Positions 11,302-22,225 of a stretch of DNA of 64,000 nt are shown here, one piece after another; position 1 is the first letter of the stretch; every line of letters starts with the position of its first letter. The stretch is from Eutreptiella sp. 'Long Island Sound 2002' (Eukaryota; Euglenozoa; Euglenophyceae; Eutreptiales; Eutreptiaceae), in NCBI GenBank assembly GCA_964036045.1, contig OZ038382.1, positions 147,510,961 to 147,574,960 on the forward strand, in the 5' to 3' direction. A program made the translations under genes and the position numbers. Below the pieces are notes generated by a model. That model saw only the letters and a list, made by a program, of their open reading frames with translations, had not been told where the DNA came from and ran no database searches.

Positions 11302-12201
11302 GACCTCAATTTTCCCCCCCCCCTGTCTGGATTCAGTGTATCCAGGATCAATGCAGCCCGCTCCTCGTTGCGTGACAGAAAATGGGATCGGCATATCTGA
11401 TCCCCTTGTTGCCATGTGACGAGGGGGTTGCGCATTGGGTTCCGCAATGCAAAACGGAACCGTGCACGAAGCCCCCAAATGTACTACACGAACCATCGTG
11501 CCTGGTCACCACTGTTGTCCCTCAGCAACTCCATTGTCTTTGGAGTCAATGGGTCATTGAGGGAGGCCTTTGGTGGGGTTGGCTGGTCCTTGGGGACAAG
11601 ATTTGGTGGCCGCGGTGGGGATGGGGGTGCTGACCCCGTAAACATAATCGCCTCTTGCAAGGCGAGCGTAGCTGCAGCACGCGCTGCTGTTCTAGTGGTT
11701 GATGGGACCGCTAAGGGTACAGGTCCTACAGCCTCATCTCCTTCAGTATCCTGGCCGGAACCCGGTACATCCACCTCCGTACGTCTAGCATGTGGGAAAT
11801 CAGCCATGGCTGTTGTAAAAGGAAGATAGCATGTTACATGTACTTAATATACGGGACGTAGGACCAGATAGTAAATGTACGAGCACTGCACAGTATGCAT
11901 AAAAACCAACTGCAATCGATTAGGGTATATTGCGAACAATGTGTCCTAAAACTCCCATAGTATCGGACGCGCCACAACAATAGAAACACTACCCCACTGG
12001 ACCCTGTTGGACTACACTGCGTGCAAACAGTCCAAGGCTTGTTGCAGCGTACTCGTGAATGGCGATTGTCATACTTACACAATGCCATGGGTGCACCATT
12101 GTAATACACGATACAACAGCAATGCGGCAGAAAAGCCTAAAAAAAAAATCCTACCAGACCACATGTTGAATAAGTTTCGAAGTGTCATAGCGCTATTATG
12201 T

Positions 12202-12706
12202 CACACAAAAGGGGGCAAAATGGGAAGTTGTGAAGATCTGGGCTCTGCAGAGCCCAGCAAATAGGGAGACCCTAATAAGCACCCCTCAAGCACCAAGTTT
12301 ATGAACTCTGGGCTCTGCAGAGCCCAGGTTGTTGAAAAATCCTAATATAAGCCTTGTTTAGGCAGTTCCATCTAGAATATGTGATGCCTGGTGTGGTAAG
12401 CGTCTTGGATCATTGCCCACTGGTAATGTATGTAGGAGTTGTATCCTTGAATACTGTTACTGCTGACCTGTCCGGGGACAATGTTTAGGTTGAATGTGTT
12501 ACAATGTCAACGAGTGTATACCACTTAACCCAGCGCCATGTAGCGTGGCCACTTGACCACTGTATACAGGTGCCGACTGTTGTACCGGGGGTAGGTATAG
12601 AGGGTATAACTTGTAACCTGGGCTTTGAAGAGCCCAGAGATCTAAGATGTGTAATATTGGGGCCAGAAATGGCTTACACGGCTGGTGTGGGCTCTGCAGA
12701 GCCCAG
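12202..12706. repeat. palindromes in right arm of the large element
   Basis: Palindromes lie at 12238, 12308, 12618 (degenerate) and 12687. The first pair lies in a second copy of the repeat at 8645-8768. No gene is apparent between 11808 and 12780. Confidence 0.8.
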
Positions 12707-12780
12707 CCTGATGAAAAAATGCAAATTTGAACCCCCATTTTACCATACGCAAAACACCACCCATCACCCCTTTTTTCGCT

Positions 12781-12812
12781 AAAACGATAGGGGGCACTAT
12801 GGGCCTCCTAAG
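12781..12812 (-). repeat. right terminal inverted repeat
   Basis: Exact inverted copy of 47-78. It is followed by the TSD TTACA at 12813-12817 and then by minisatellite sequence. Confidence 0.9.
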
Positions 12813-12817
12813 TTACA

Positions 12818-13705
12818 AGAGTTCCACTGCCCACTGCCCCCAGGCAGCAAGGCGGCGCGTTGCAGCCGTTCCACTACCCACTGCCCCCAGGCAATGAGGT
12901 ACTGTATTATGGGAGTTGCAGTGCCCACTGGCCCCAGGCAGTGGGGCAATGCATTGCAGAGTTGCACTGCCCACTGCCCACAGGCAGTGAGGCAGCGCAT
13001 GACACGAGTTCCATTGCCCACTGCCCCTAGGCAGAGAGGCAGTGTATTGCAGTAGTAGCACTGCCCACTCCTGCCTGGCAGTAAGGCAGTGCGTTGTACG
13101 AGTTCCACTGCCCATTGTCCTCAGACAGTGAGGCAATGGGTAGCAGGAGTTATTTTTGCGGTAAACGCGTGTAGGAAAAAATCGTCACATCGTGTATTTT
13201 TTTTGGCAGTAAATCGTGCAATTTTTTTTTTTGCGGTAAATGCGTGTAATCAAAAAATTGTCACGTCGTGTAATTTTTTTTGCGGTAATGTGTGTGACCG
13301 GTTTACACGACTTACCGCAAAAAACAAAAATTACACGATTGGACGATTTTTTTGCTACACACATTTATCGCAAACCAAAAAATTATACGAATTACAACAT
13401 ACACGCACGAGTTGCACTGCCCACTACCCCTTGGAAATTTGGCAGTGCTTGACAAGAGTTCCACTACCCATTGCCCCCAAGCAGTGAAGCAGTGCATTGC
13501 ACGAGTTGCAGTGCCCACTGCCCCCAAGCAGTGTGGCATTGCATTGCAGGAGTTGCACCGCCCACTGCCCCCAGGCAGTGTGGCGGTGCATGACAGGAGT
13601 TCCACTGCCCACTGCCCCCGGGTAGTGAGGCGGTGAATTGCAAGAGTTGCACGGCCCATTGCCCTCAGACAGTGTGGCGGTGCATTGCACGGGCTCCACT
13701 GCTGT
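12818..13705. repeat. about 46-bp minisatellite GAGTT-CACTGCCCACTGCCCCCAGGCAG
   Basis: Some thirteen diverged copies of a 40-46 bp unit. The unit contains CACTGCCCACTGCCCCCAGGCAGTG, which is itself partly self-complementary (CACTGCC/GGCAGTG). The array is interrupted at 13149-13406 by a fold-back element, and at its left end by the 12.8-kb transposon. Reading frames across it are repeat artefacts. Confidence 0.85.
13149..13406. mobile_element. fold-back / MITE-like insertion
   Basis: About 260 bp of AT-rich sequence sit inside the minisatellite. The two halves are inverted repeats around a centre near 13298 (GACCGGTTTACAC). Both arms carry repeated TTTTTTGCGGTAAATGCGTGTAAT-like and GTCACGTCGTGTAA-like blocks. 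It has no coding capacity. A hairpin of this kind is typical of fold-back elements or MITEs. Confidence 0.6.
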
Positions 13706-14500
13706 ACGTGAAGCATGCTTTAGGCTGTATTTATGTGTTTTTAACCTCATCTAGGTATTGGGTTGGGGGAGGGGGGGGGGGGTTCGAACGGGATTGGTAC
13801 ACAACCTGCTTGTGTAGTTTTTCACCATGGGCATCTCAAAAATCAAAATTTTCAAACCTTATTTTTTGACACCGTGATCACCTAAAATGACCATCCAAGG
13901 TATGTAAAGGATGTTTTGGGCGCACGTACTCTGGCCCCCACGTGAGTGCCGTTGTGGCCCCGTATGGCCCCCTGTGTACACCTTGTATCATGCCCTAGGG
14001 AATGCCCAATTGCCGCTGCAGCATCTGGCTCTTTAGGGGCCCCAGGGTGTGATGTGGTGTGGTGTGGTGTGTCGAAGGCGCTGTTACCGGAAGGCAATGG
14101 CCCGGATGTCTACGCAGGGGTACAGGTAAACCGGAGGGCTCTGTGTGTAGCGCGCGCGCCCTGTGTAAGTGTGTGGTTCTTGGCGGAAAGAGGGGGAGTC
14201 GGGGAAACCTTGGTGTCACGCTCCAGGCGACTGCTGTCATCCCAGAAGTTCCCGTTATACCCCCTCTCTCTCCGCCCGCTGGTGCAGGCGTAGCTCCTGC
14301 AACACCCACGCCATCGTGTTGCCTGGGCCCAGGCGGGCTTTCAGCAACGTGGCACGCGCCTTGGCGTGGGCGTACCAGACTCTAATGAACTCCTCGACGG
14401 TGTGACGTACGAACTCCGTCCCCGGCGCATGGGGCCCTGAGCACTCCATGTGGGCTCGCAGCATGGAGGGGGTTCGTATGGCAGCCGCCCACTGCTCCAG
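13706..14500. other. no gene seen
   Basis: The stretch contains a 13-base G run near 13770, short TGTGG repeats near 14050 and diverged continuation of the LINE-like debris at its right end. I support no gene here. Confidence 0.5.
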
Positions 14501-14576
14501 TACGGCCGGCTCCCACAGTTGGTGGTGCACCACAGCCGCTTGTTTCCCAACCTTCCCAACGCTCCCACTCATGGGA

Positions 14577-16960
14577 CTAGCCTGAGCAGGCCCAGAGGTG
14601 AGATGCCGTTTTGGTGTGCTCCCCACAGAGGAGACACATGGTGTCCATTACCGTGTCTCGGTGGGAGGACTAGCGCGCCAGGACAGTCATCGTTGGGATG
14701 TTGTCCATGCGGTGTGCCGTTATGTGGTGCTGCTGTTCACTATCGAACCAGTCAAGGGGGAGTCCACTCCCCGATGTGTAGTTCACTCCCCATCTGGCCT
14801 CGTAGCCGGCCCGTGCTGGTATGGAGGCCCGATCGTGCAACTAGTCGCTCAGCGCCGTTGGGGACAGTTGGCACTGGTCCCGGTAGGTCACCGGGGAGAG
14901 GAAGGAGAAAGGGCTCCGGAGGACCCCCGTCACGTCGACCTCCAGCGGCTTCTGCGTTGCCGCATCAACACGGACGTTCAAGTTGGTTATCCAGTGTGAC
15001 GGCGTGGTTACTGCGTTGATGGCCGCGGCCGGGGAGAGGCGTGGGCCTCCCACGACAGTGGCGTAGAGGTGGTGAATGCCATCTCCACAATGGCCTCCCT
15101 CCTTGTACGTACGGAGGGCCCCCACCGCCGCCTCGGAGTCCGGCACCGGTCAGAATTCCCCCGGCTGTTGCACGAGCCTTGAGACGTACAAGAGGAGTAT
15201 CATGGCCTCCCCCTCCTGGGAGGTGCCCACCCCAGAGGCCACATGAGTCCGGTAGCCAGGCCGTGCGGCGCCGGGAGGGCCGGGTCCCCATGGTGCTCAC
15301 AGAGGTGGGTTCGCAGGGCAGGGCCGCGCTCTGCCGGTATTGTCCCCGCCTTACCAAGCGAGTAGTAGAGGGGCCCTTTGTTCGGGTGTCCTAGGCACCT
15401 GTGCGCTACACACTCCGCGGGCTACTTGAACTTTGCCACCGCGGCCGGGACTATGGCTATCCATGGCCACGGCGGCAATGCCGTGGTGACGGTGCTCAGG
15501 AGGACCAGCGAGGCCTGGCCCCATTGCCAGTAAGTGTCTGCCGGAGGCGCAGGCATCCACACGTTGGTGGGCGCCCGCACCCCCGAGCTCCGCAGATGGT
15601 CCACAGACACATGGTGATGGTAGTCCCACAGTTGGGCATGCAGGGGCGCATTGGCTACAACTTGGACGCCCAGAAGGGCCACTAGGAGGCGGTGTAGTCT
15701 GGTGTCGCTCGGCAGCGCGTCCGGGGGCTGGCAGTACACCCGCAGTTCCGGCGCCTAGTCCTTGGCCTCCATGGTATCCTTCATGGCAGTCCCACCTTAA
15801 TTGGATAGCCTCCATGGTACACGGTTTCCATCCGGGTGGTCTTGGCCACTTGGCCTCCGATGACCACTTCTGCCGGGTACGCGGGCACGCCGCCCGGGAT
15901 CCAGTCCTTGGGCGTTGCTTGCCACCGCGGCCGGGGCACCCTCTGCATGGGCACCAGGATGGCGCCATGGAGGGCTAGCCACGCCCTGAGCCCGGCATCC
16001 ACATGGGCACGGACACTTCATCCACTACCCGCTGCAGCGTAACGATGAGATGGGGGCACCGCGGTTGGTGGGTGTACTGCCCCGGGGTAAGCACCGCAGG
16101 GCATTCTCCTCGGAGCGCTTGGTGCGCCTAGAGGGCATAGGTCTGGGATTCTCCAAAATCGTTCTTGGCCCAGGCCCCCCTGCCGGACCCATTCCCGGGG
16201 GATGGCAGCCTGCCATCAGTGTGAGGACCAGGTCAAACCCTGGCAGCCATGCTCTGAGGGCCCCCAGAGTGCTTCGGTGGGGGCATGGCGGGAGATTCCC
16301 GTCATGTGCTTGTATGCCCTCACCATTAGGGCGTCGTTGGCCGCGTGCGCCTTGGCCGTTGGGCGGTATATGCTGGCCAAGGGGAGCGATTTGCTCGGGA
16401 GCTTGGCCATCAGCACCATCATGGCCGCATCCGGGGAGAGTCGCTGAGGGCGGAGCTGCTTCCACACCGCCGCCCGGATCTCCAGCAGGTTGCGGGGGGC
16501 TGTGGGTGTGCCTTGGAGGTAGATGTCTGACCCCATATACCGGAGAACCCGGGAGGGCTGGATCTCCGGGGCCCTGGCCAGAGCCTCCTCCCGTTGGTCT
16601 GGGCTGTCCGTGGCCCACGCGTGGCCCACATGCCGGGCCACGGCCGCCGGACCGGGGCTGGTGGGAGTTCCCGCGAGCGCTGCGGGGCCCGTTTGCTGGC
16701 CTCCAGGGTGTCCGTGACCCAGGCGCATCCCACGTACGCGTCTACGGCCGCTGGGGTGGGGGATTGCAAGGGTGTGGGGTCCCGAGTGGAGGCGTGTTAG
16801 ATTTTCTTGTCCGGTACCGAGATCTCCAGCCCCCCCTGGAAATAGGTGCGCTGGTCCACGAGGACCCCGTGTATAGGCCGGTCCTCCCCTTTGGCGAGGA
16901 CGGATATGGTGTCATCCACCCACATCATCATGGGGTGGGCCATTGGGGGGGCTGTGTGCG
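14577..16960 (-). pseudogene. LINE-like reverse transcriptase remnant (palm box to C-terminal zinc finger)
   Basis: Reading the minus strand from 16960, MMMWVDDTISVLAKGEDRP contains a V-D-D RT box C. One frame continues past a TAA (16797-16799). Further on come YMGSDIYLQG, LSPDAAMMVL and AKLPSKSLPLASIYRP, which resemble the LINE thumb/connection region, in several frames. A block reads ALRTYKEGGHCGDGIHHLYA at about 15130. The frame then continues through TAGs at 14841, 14670 and 14577 and contains CLLCGEHTKTASHLWAC (14586-14636), a C-x2-C...H...C finger typical of LINE C-termini. Frameshifts separate the blocks. Related fragments occur at 17040-17345, 17440-18400, 19200-20080 and 20060-20906. 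Confidence 0.55.
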
Positions 16961-17039
16961 CTCCACACGCCTATGCCCATTTACTTGACGAAGGGGAGAC
17001 CAGGGAATCCTAAGAGTAGAAGTCCCGGACCGCAAAACT

Positions 17040-17345
17040 AGCACGGGTCGACTTCTGAACCACAGCCCCTATGGTCGCCCACTTGGGGATAGATGAAGCC
17101 CAAACACATGGCCCCCGACGCAGCGATGATGGTGCTAGAGGCCAAAATCATCCTGAAGTTATTTGCCACAGCCAGCGTGTATTGCCCTATGGCTACCGTC
17201 CAACAAGCAAATGATGCGCTGGTGGTGCGGTGGTGGAAGCAAGTCAGAGGCACATCCCGCCACACCCACACGGAGTCACTGTGGGGACCGTGGAAAGATG
17301 ACTGTCTCGGGATCCACCACTCACACCACTCGTGGCAAGTGGCCG
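17040..17345 (+). pseudogene. inverted LINE fragment (thumb region)
   Basis: The plus strand reads MAPDAAMMVLEAKII, then ASVYCPMATVQQANDALVV and TESLWGPWKDDC. This matches the minus-strand block LSPDAAMMVL...ANDALMV...TEALWGPSEHGC at 16216-16440. It is therefore an inverted, diverged copy of the same retroelement region. Confidence 0.6.
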
Positions 17346-17439
17346 TAACTAGGAAGTGGGTCCGCCAAGGAGCGTTGGCGAAGTGGTGGGCCCAAGGGGG
17401 CGTACTAGGCGGAATGCCGTGCCCAGCATGGAGGGTGCC

Positions 17440-18400
17440 CCGCCGTACTCACCCCGGGCTAATGGACCCATCACCGCCATTGCCCCCCCTTGTTGCGCAC
17501 CGTGCAAGTGGTCGTGGACGAAGTGGCTTACCAATTTGGCTCCCAAGGCACTGTTTGGGAACAACCCCTATCCTTGTGCTCACCACCCCGTTGAAGCGTA
17601 AGCAAGCCCGGCCGCATATCCCCCCCAATGGTGACCATGCATGATACTGCGTATGGTAGCACAACCCACGGCTGCCCCGGGCAGTGTACTCGGCTGCCCC
17701 GGGCAGTGTACTCGGCGGCCCTGGTGCTAAGGTACCACCACCTCGGGGACTTCTAGACTCTGGATGGAATATTACGCAGTGCCCAAGATCTACGGGCACG
17801 GGCGCCCGGGGGCCGCACAGTGCACACGGTGCGAGACTGGCTCCACGGCACCACACAATTCTGCGGCCCCTGATAGCCCCCCACCCCCCCCTAGCTGACA
17901 ACAAGCCCCCAAGGATTGGAAGGCGTGCAAGATATGGCCCTTCCCCTCCACGGCTGTCATTTGAGGCCCGGAGGGAAAAACCACCCGCGAGCGGGTGGTC
18001 TACCAGCGTGGCCGGGTGATACAGATAACCACGGCCATGGGGGACGTCATGGCCGTCATGGGGTGGTCCGGGGTACTCCCGGTCTACGAGTAGCCACGTT
18101 GGGACCTCCATAGCGACACCCGCCTGCACCGTCTGTTGGTGAGCCTCCGAGACATCCAGACGCACGCTGAATGCCCCCTGCATGTCTGCCTACACGAGCA
18201 CCTACGAGTGACTACGCTCCCGTAGATGCAAGCCGCAGGCATGGAAGGCCCCACTATAGTGTGGCACTGCGGCCCGACCGACCGCCAGTATTGGGAGTGG
18301 GTGTCCCGAGCACGGCATGCAATGCCATTGGTGACCCACACCCCGCCGCCGGAGCCGTGGATAGAGCTGCCGGCAGGCAGTGGCACGCTTCAAGTACCCA
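17440..18400 (+). repeat. duplicated retroelement block, copy 1
   Basis: This block and 19200-20080 are direct diverged duplicates about 1.7 kb apart. The best coding stretch is on the plus strand at about 18035-18380: TRLHRLLVSLRDIQTH, PLHVCLHEHLRVTTLP and WVSRARHAM. It is interrupted by TAGs at 18091-18093 and 18223-18225. The same protein block occurs on the minus strand at 15739-15422 (TRLHRLLVALLGVQVV), so it belongs to the LINE-like element. Confidence 0.6.
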
Positions 18401-18419
18401 ACCCGGTGCCTACCCCAAG

Positions 18420-19200
18420 CCGATTATTTACGGGGGTTTACCGTGGTTTTGGCGCCCGGCCCCCACATTGTGTAAATTGTTGCAAATTTCCCCGAAAGTG
18501 GCGTAAATTTCTGTAAAAATGGTGTAAATCTAAAGATTGGACGGTGTCACCCAACAGCTCAACCAATTACAAGAACCCAAAACATTGTAATATGGTGTTT
18601 TGAACATTGGTTGCTTGGGCCTTGTGACCCCAAGTGGTGTTTTCCCACCGTTTGTATGATTGGTTTCGTGTTTGGATTAAAAAAATTCTTGTGTACATAC
18701 TTATATTGACCGGCAAGCTGGGTTTTTTTTAGGTGGGTTTGCCCAAGCACTGCCGGGGGTGGAGGGGGCAATGTGGGCTAGGAAATGCATGGACCCAGGT
18801 TGTGGTCCAAAAATTCTGCGCAACTTGCCCACCATGATGGTGCAGGTGGAACGCTCGGTGCATTGCAACATACGGCTGAGGAAAGAGTGCTTACTGTGCG
18901 AAAGTGCCCCTAAAATGCTTCGCCACCTATGAAAGTGCCTAGTGCACTCCCATGACGGGTCACCCATGCAGGGAAGGGCTACACGAGCTACGGGTAAAAT
19001 TGCGGGCAAGGTTGACGAGTCGTCCAAAGAAAATCGCATGTCAAAGACCATGGATTGGACGGTGTGTTTGCAGTGTTCTTCACATGTGGTGTGGACCCCC
19101 CACACAGGGGAAATTGTGACACGCGATTTTTGCGTAGGACGAGCACTACGGTGACATGTGCAGTTGGTAGAGTGCCAGCCCCACCACGGGGGATGCCCAA
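18420..19200. other. spacer, no gene seen
   Basis: AT-richer sequence between two duplicate retroelement blocks. A minus-strand frame at 18701-19210 is open but resembles no protein I know and shows no conserved counterpart in the window. Confidence 0.5.
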
Positions 19201-20080
19201 CTGTACTCACCCCAGGCTAGCGGACCCACCACCCCCACTGCCACCACTTGCTACGAAGCCAACAGCTGGTCGTGGACCAACTGGCCTAACTTCCGGGGCC
19301 CTGTCCGGAAACAATCCCAATCCTTGTGCTACCCCCTCTAGAAGCGTGGGCAAGCCCGGCAGCATGCTCCGCTCGTGGTTGACCACACATGAAACTGCTT
19401 ATGGCAGTGCAACCCACGCACGGTTGTTCCGGGTGGTCTACTCAACGGCCCACATGCTGGGGTACCACCACGTCGGGGATATCCACACTCCGGATGGGGT
19501 ATTACGGATGGTGCAGGGGCGCCCCGGGGCAGAACGGTGCACACGGTACGAGACTAGCTCCACCAACACCACGCAACGTTGTGGCCCTTGATAGGCGCTC
19601 TTACCTGTCGTTGGTAGTAAACCCCCAATGATTGGGCGCCAATCGCAATACCGCCCATCACCTCCACAACTATCATAGGAGGTCACGGGGCGAAAACCAC
19701 CCGGTGATCTATCAACGGGGCCGAGCAATACAAATAACCTGGCCATGGAGGACGCTATGGCCGTCATGGAGTGGTCTGTGGTGCTCCCGTTTTGAGAGCA
19801 GCCACGCCGGGACCCCCGAACGAGACCCGCCTGCACCGACTGTTGGGAAGAGCCACACGCACGTTGAACCCCCCCCTACATGTATGCCTGCAAGAGCACC
19901 TGCTGGTGACCACACTCCGGCAGCTACAAGCCGCAGGCACGGAAGGCCCCACTATGGTGTGGCACCGCAGCCCACCGGACTGCCAATATTGGGAATGGGT
20001 GTCCCGAGCACGGCATGAATGCCGTCGATCACCCACACCCCGCCAGCGGAGCCGTGGATAGAGAGCCCTTTCAGGGCTGC
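19200..20080 (+). repeat. duplicated retroelement block, copy 2
   Basis: Direct duplicate of 17440-18400. At the two positions where copy 1 has TAG (18091, 18223), this copy has CAG (19799-19801 and 19921-19923). The frame here has its own defects, including a TGA near 19793 and a shift after it. Confidence 0.6.
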
Positions 20081-20906
20081 TGTCGCACAGTAAGTACCGC
20101 GTGTTCAACTGTATGTCGCGGTGCGCCGTGCGCTCTGCCAGCACCGACATGGTGGGTAGGTTTCGCATGCAATGGGCCACGAGGTGCCGCAGCTGGTCAT
20201 TGGTGTCCTAGTCCAAGGGCAAGCTGAGGCTTGGCCGGTAGTTCGGTCCCCACCGGTGTTCGTAGTGTACCCGAGCGGAGACTACGACTTGCTCTTGTGG
20301 CCACTCCTACAGGTCCGTAGGGGCAAGCTGGCAGTGGTCCTGGAATTTTACCCGGGGCAAGCAGGTGTAGGGGTGGCGCGGCATCCAGGCGAGGTCCGCT
20401 TGTGGCTCCTCTCTGGACGCAGTGTCCACCTGTACATTGATGGCGGTTTTCCAATGGGAGGGCGTGACCACTATGATGATCGTAGCCGTTGGAGCTAGGT
20501 GCTCCACACCCATAGTCCGCGCATAGAGGTGGTATATCCCGTCTCTGCACTGTCCGCCCTCTTGGTAAGTGCGCAGGGCGCTTATCGCCGATTCCAGGTC
20601 CGGTACCATCCAGTAGATGCCCTGCTGTGTCACGAGCCTCACACAGAGCAGCAGGGTCAAGGCCTCGCCTTCTTGGGAGGTCCCCATCCCTGAGGTTGTC
20701 ACGGTCATGTTTTGCCCTGGTGCATGCTCATACGCGGGAGCCATCGCCATGCCAGCTGGGGTGGTGCCGGCGTCGGTTGCTACTATGGCCCCGTGGATCG
20801 TGGCTAGCGGGGGTAGGTCATGGAACCATATACCTGGCTGCATCCGGGGCTGTAGGTACATGGGGGTTGCTATTGAGGCTCGGTGGGGGTGCGTTGTGGC
20901 ATGCAC
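20060..20906 (-). pseudogene. LINE-like C-terminal region, second minus-strand copy
   Basis: The protein block ALRTYQEGGQCRDGIYHLYA and VTPSHWKTAINVQVDTAS matches 15146-14841 (ALRTYKEGGHCGDGIHHLYA, VTPSHWITNLNVRVDAAT). Conservation at protein level with diverged DNA supports past coding function. Further downstream NLPTMSVLAERTAHRD matches the block before the zinc finger of the 14.6-kb copy. Function within the retroelement is unknown. Confidence 0.55.
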
Positions 20907-21444
20907 CCCAAAATGCTCCCGAAAGTGCGTCTAGAGCGCGGGATCCAGTTCCGACGGCAAGGCTTGCGGGGAGTGCAGGGCCATGGAAAGCGGGCCTTTG
21001 TGGGGGTGCCCTGGGCACTTGTGGGTTAGGCACCGGGTTGGGTACCTGAAGCGTGCCACTGCTTGTTGGGGGCCATTGCAGTCCCATGCATGGCACCCGG
21101 CATGACAGCCCTCGCATCTGTGGCCGAACACCTATGTTGGGCCGCGGGCTTCGCAGATGCAGGGCCAACTAGGGCCAATTGTGGGACCCCAACGTCTTGG
21201 ACCAATGGTTGGCGGCGATTGCCACGCCGTCCTTGGGGGCCAACTAGTGGAGCCACAGGACATCGGGACAGAGTTCATCCGGCAGGTACTGTTGGAGTCG
21301 CAGAAAGTGAGGCTTGCCCATGCCAAGGCCCGGGAAGGCCTCATAAAGGCCCGTGAAGGGTTAGAGGGACCATGGCGTGGGCCCTACGGGAGCTGCAGCT
21401 GCACCAACAAACGGAGCGGCAAGGAGTCCCCAGGGCGGCCATGA

Positions 21445-21780
21445 ATTGAGCCCGCTGGAAGTAGGGACGGCACCGGCTGCTGCACAGGTGCGTAGCACAC
21501 AACACACAGCGCGCACCTACACACACAGCCCTCCCGGCTTGCATTACCCGTATGCAAGACCATCCTGGCCATTGCGTTTTGGCAACGGCGCCTTTAGCAC
21601 ACCACACCACACCACTGTGTGTTGTGTGTTGTGTGTAGTGTGGCACACACAACACACAACACACAACACACAGTGGTGTGGTGTGGTGTGGTGTGCAATT
21701 ATGTGCTGTATCGTAAGGTGGTGTGGTGTGGTGTGGGGTGGGTTGGTGTGGTGCAGTCAAACACAGGGGGCAGACAAAGA
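21445..21780. repeat. ACACACAACACAC / GTGTGGTGTG low-complexity tract
   Basis: Purine/pyrimidine-alternating simple repeats with an inverted arrangement around 21640 (CACACC... and ...GGTGTG). No gene. From 21781 to 22225 I see nothing beyond unique-looking AT-moderate sequence, probably intron or 3' flank of the cyclase. Confidence 0.65.
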
Positions 21781-22225
21781 GAGCTGAGGCAGTGTTACAT
21801 GGGGTTGAAGCATTGACAGGCCTGCCTAAAAGTGGGCATCGAGACCTAATAAATGAAGATTGAGCTCAAAAATGCTATGACAAACATGAAACAGTGACAG
21901 AGTCAACTGTAGAAATGTGATGCAATGCACTCCTCAGACTGAATTGAGTTTACTCTCCACAACAGGCCTGGTTAAATCTCAGAACAGAAACCATTGAGAC
22001 AAACAGTACCAACCTCACAAAAAAACACAGACAGGCGAGCAGTCAGGCCTGGCGCATGCATGTTATCCAACTTTGGTCTTCGGTGTGCATGGGGGAGTGT
22101 GGTAGAGCTACAAATGGGGAGGGGGGAGGGGGGCTCCGGCCATGTACGTAATCTCAAAACCCCGGCCCAATCTCTTCTATTTACTTCTGCTGGCACTGCA
22201 CCTTCCACAAACCGGGCAGACATAC

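Larger units (their letters stand above)
9528..11325. mobile_element. nested hAT transposon, 1.8 kb
   Basis: The left end CAGGGGGGGGGAAAAATTG and the reverse complement of the right end CAGGGGGGGGGGAAAATTG form TIRs with the CAGGG start typical of hAT elements. TCTGGAT is duplicated at 9521-9527 and 11326-11332 (7 bp seen; 8 bp is usual for hAT). The element holds a hAT transposase pseudogene and, between that gene and the right TIR, a tRNA-like segment. Arrays of an AAATTGCGG motif lie just inside both ends (about 9574-9649 and 11201-11301) in direct orientation. Excision restores an open frame in the host transposon, which fixes the boundaries well. Confidence 0.8.
9256..11807 (-). pseudogene. 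Pro-rich hypothetical gene split by a hAT insertion
   Basis: An ATG at 11807 opens a frame (MADFPHARRTEVDV) that passes a TAG at 11484-11486 and reaches ...LDTLNP at the hAT insertion site. Deleting 9528-11332 (element plus one target duplication) joins this frame directly to a Pro/Arg-rich frame (SRPPVELSPHPRIPPPRP) that ends with a TAG at 9256-9258. The combined product of about 250 residues is low-complexity and proline-rich and has no domain I recognise. It is the most upstream gene of the large transposon. The split is secondary, so the gene was probably active before the hAT insertion. Confidence 0.55.
47..12812. mobile_element. 12.8-kb DNA transposon with 32-bp TIRs and 5-bp TSD
   Basis: The ends are perfect 32-bp inverted repeats beginning CTTAGGAGGCCCATAGTG (47-78 and 12781-12812), flanked by TTACA on both sides (42-46, 12813-12817). 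Removing the element and one TTACA rejoins the flanking minisatellite in register, which supports the boundaries. All substantial reading frames inside are on the minus strand: 8569-6434 (transposase candidate), 5439-4156, 3341-1974 and a Pro-rich gene at 11807-9256 that is broken by a nested hAT element. A 20-bp palindrome occurs about 23 times inside and was not seen outside. I cannot place it in a named superfamily. The size, the gene number and the 5-bp TSD are unusual for simple cut-and-paste elements. Confidence 0.85.

Noticed and set aside
506-12706. CRISPR-like array from the repeated 20-mer
   Set aside because: Spacing is irregular, copies are palindromes in a eukaryotic transposon, and there are no cas-like genes or uniform spacers.
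47-12812. Polinton/Maverick or giant-virus integration
   Set aside because: No DNA polymerase B, retroviral-type integrase, packaging ATPase or capsid motif was seen, and the TSD is 5 bp rather than 6.
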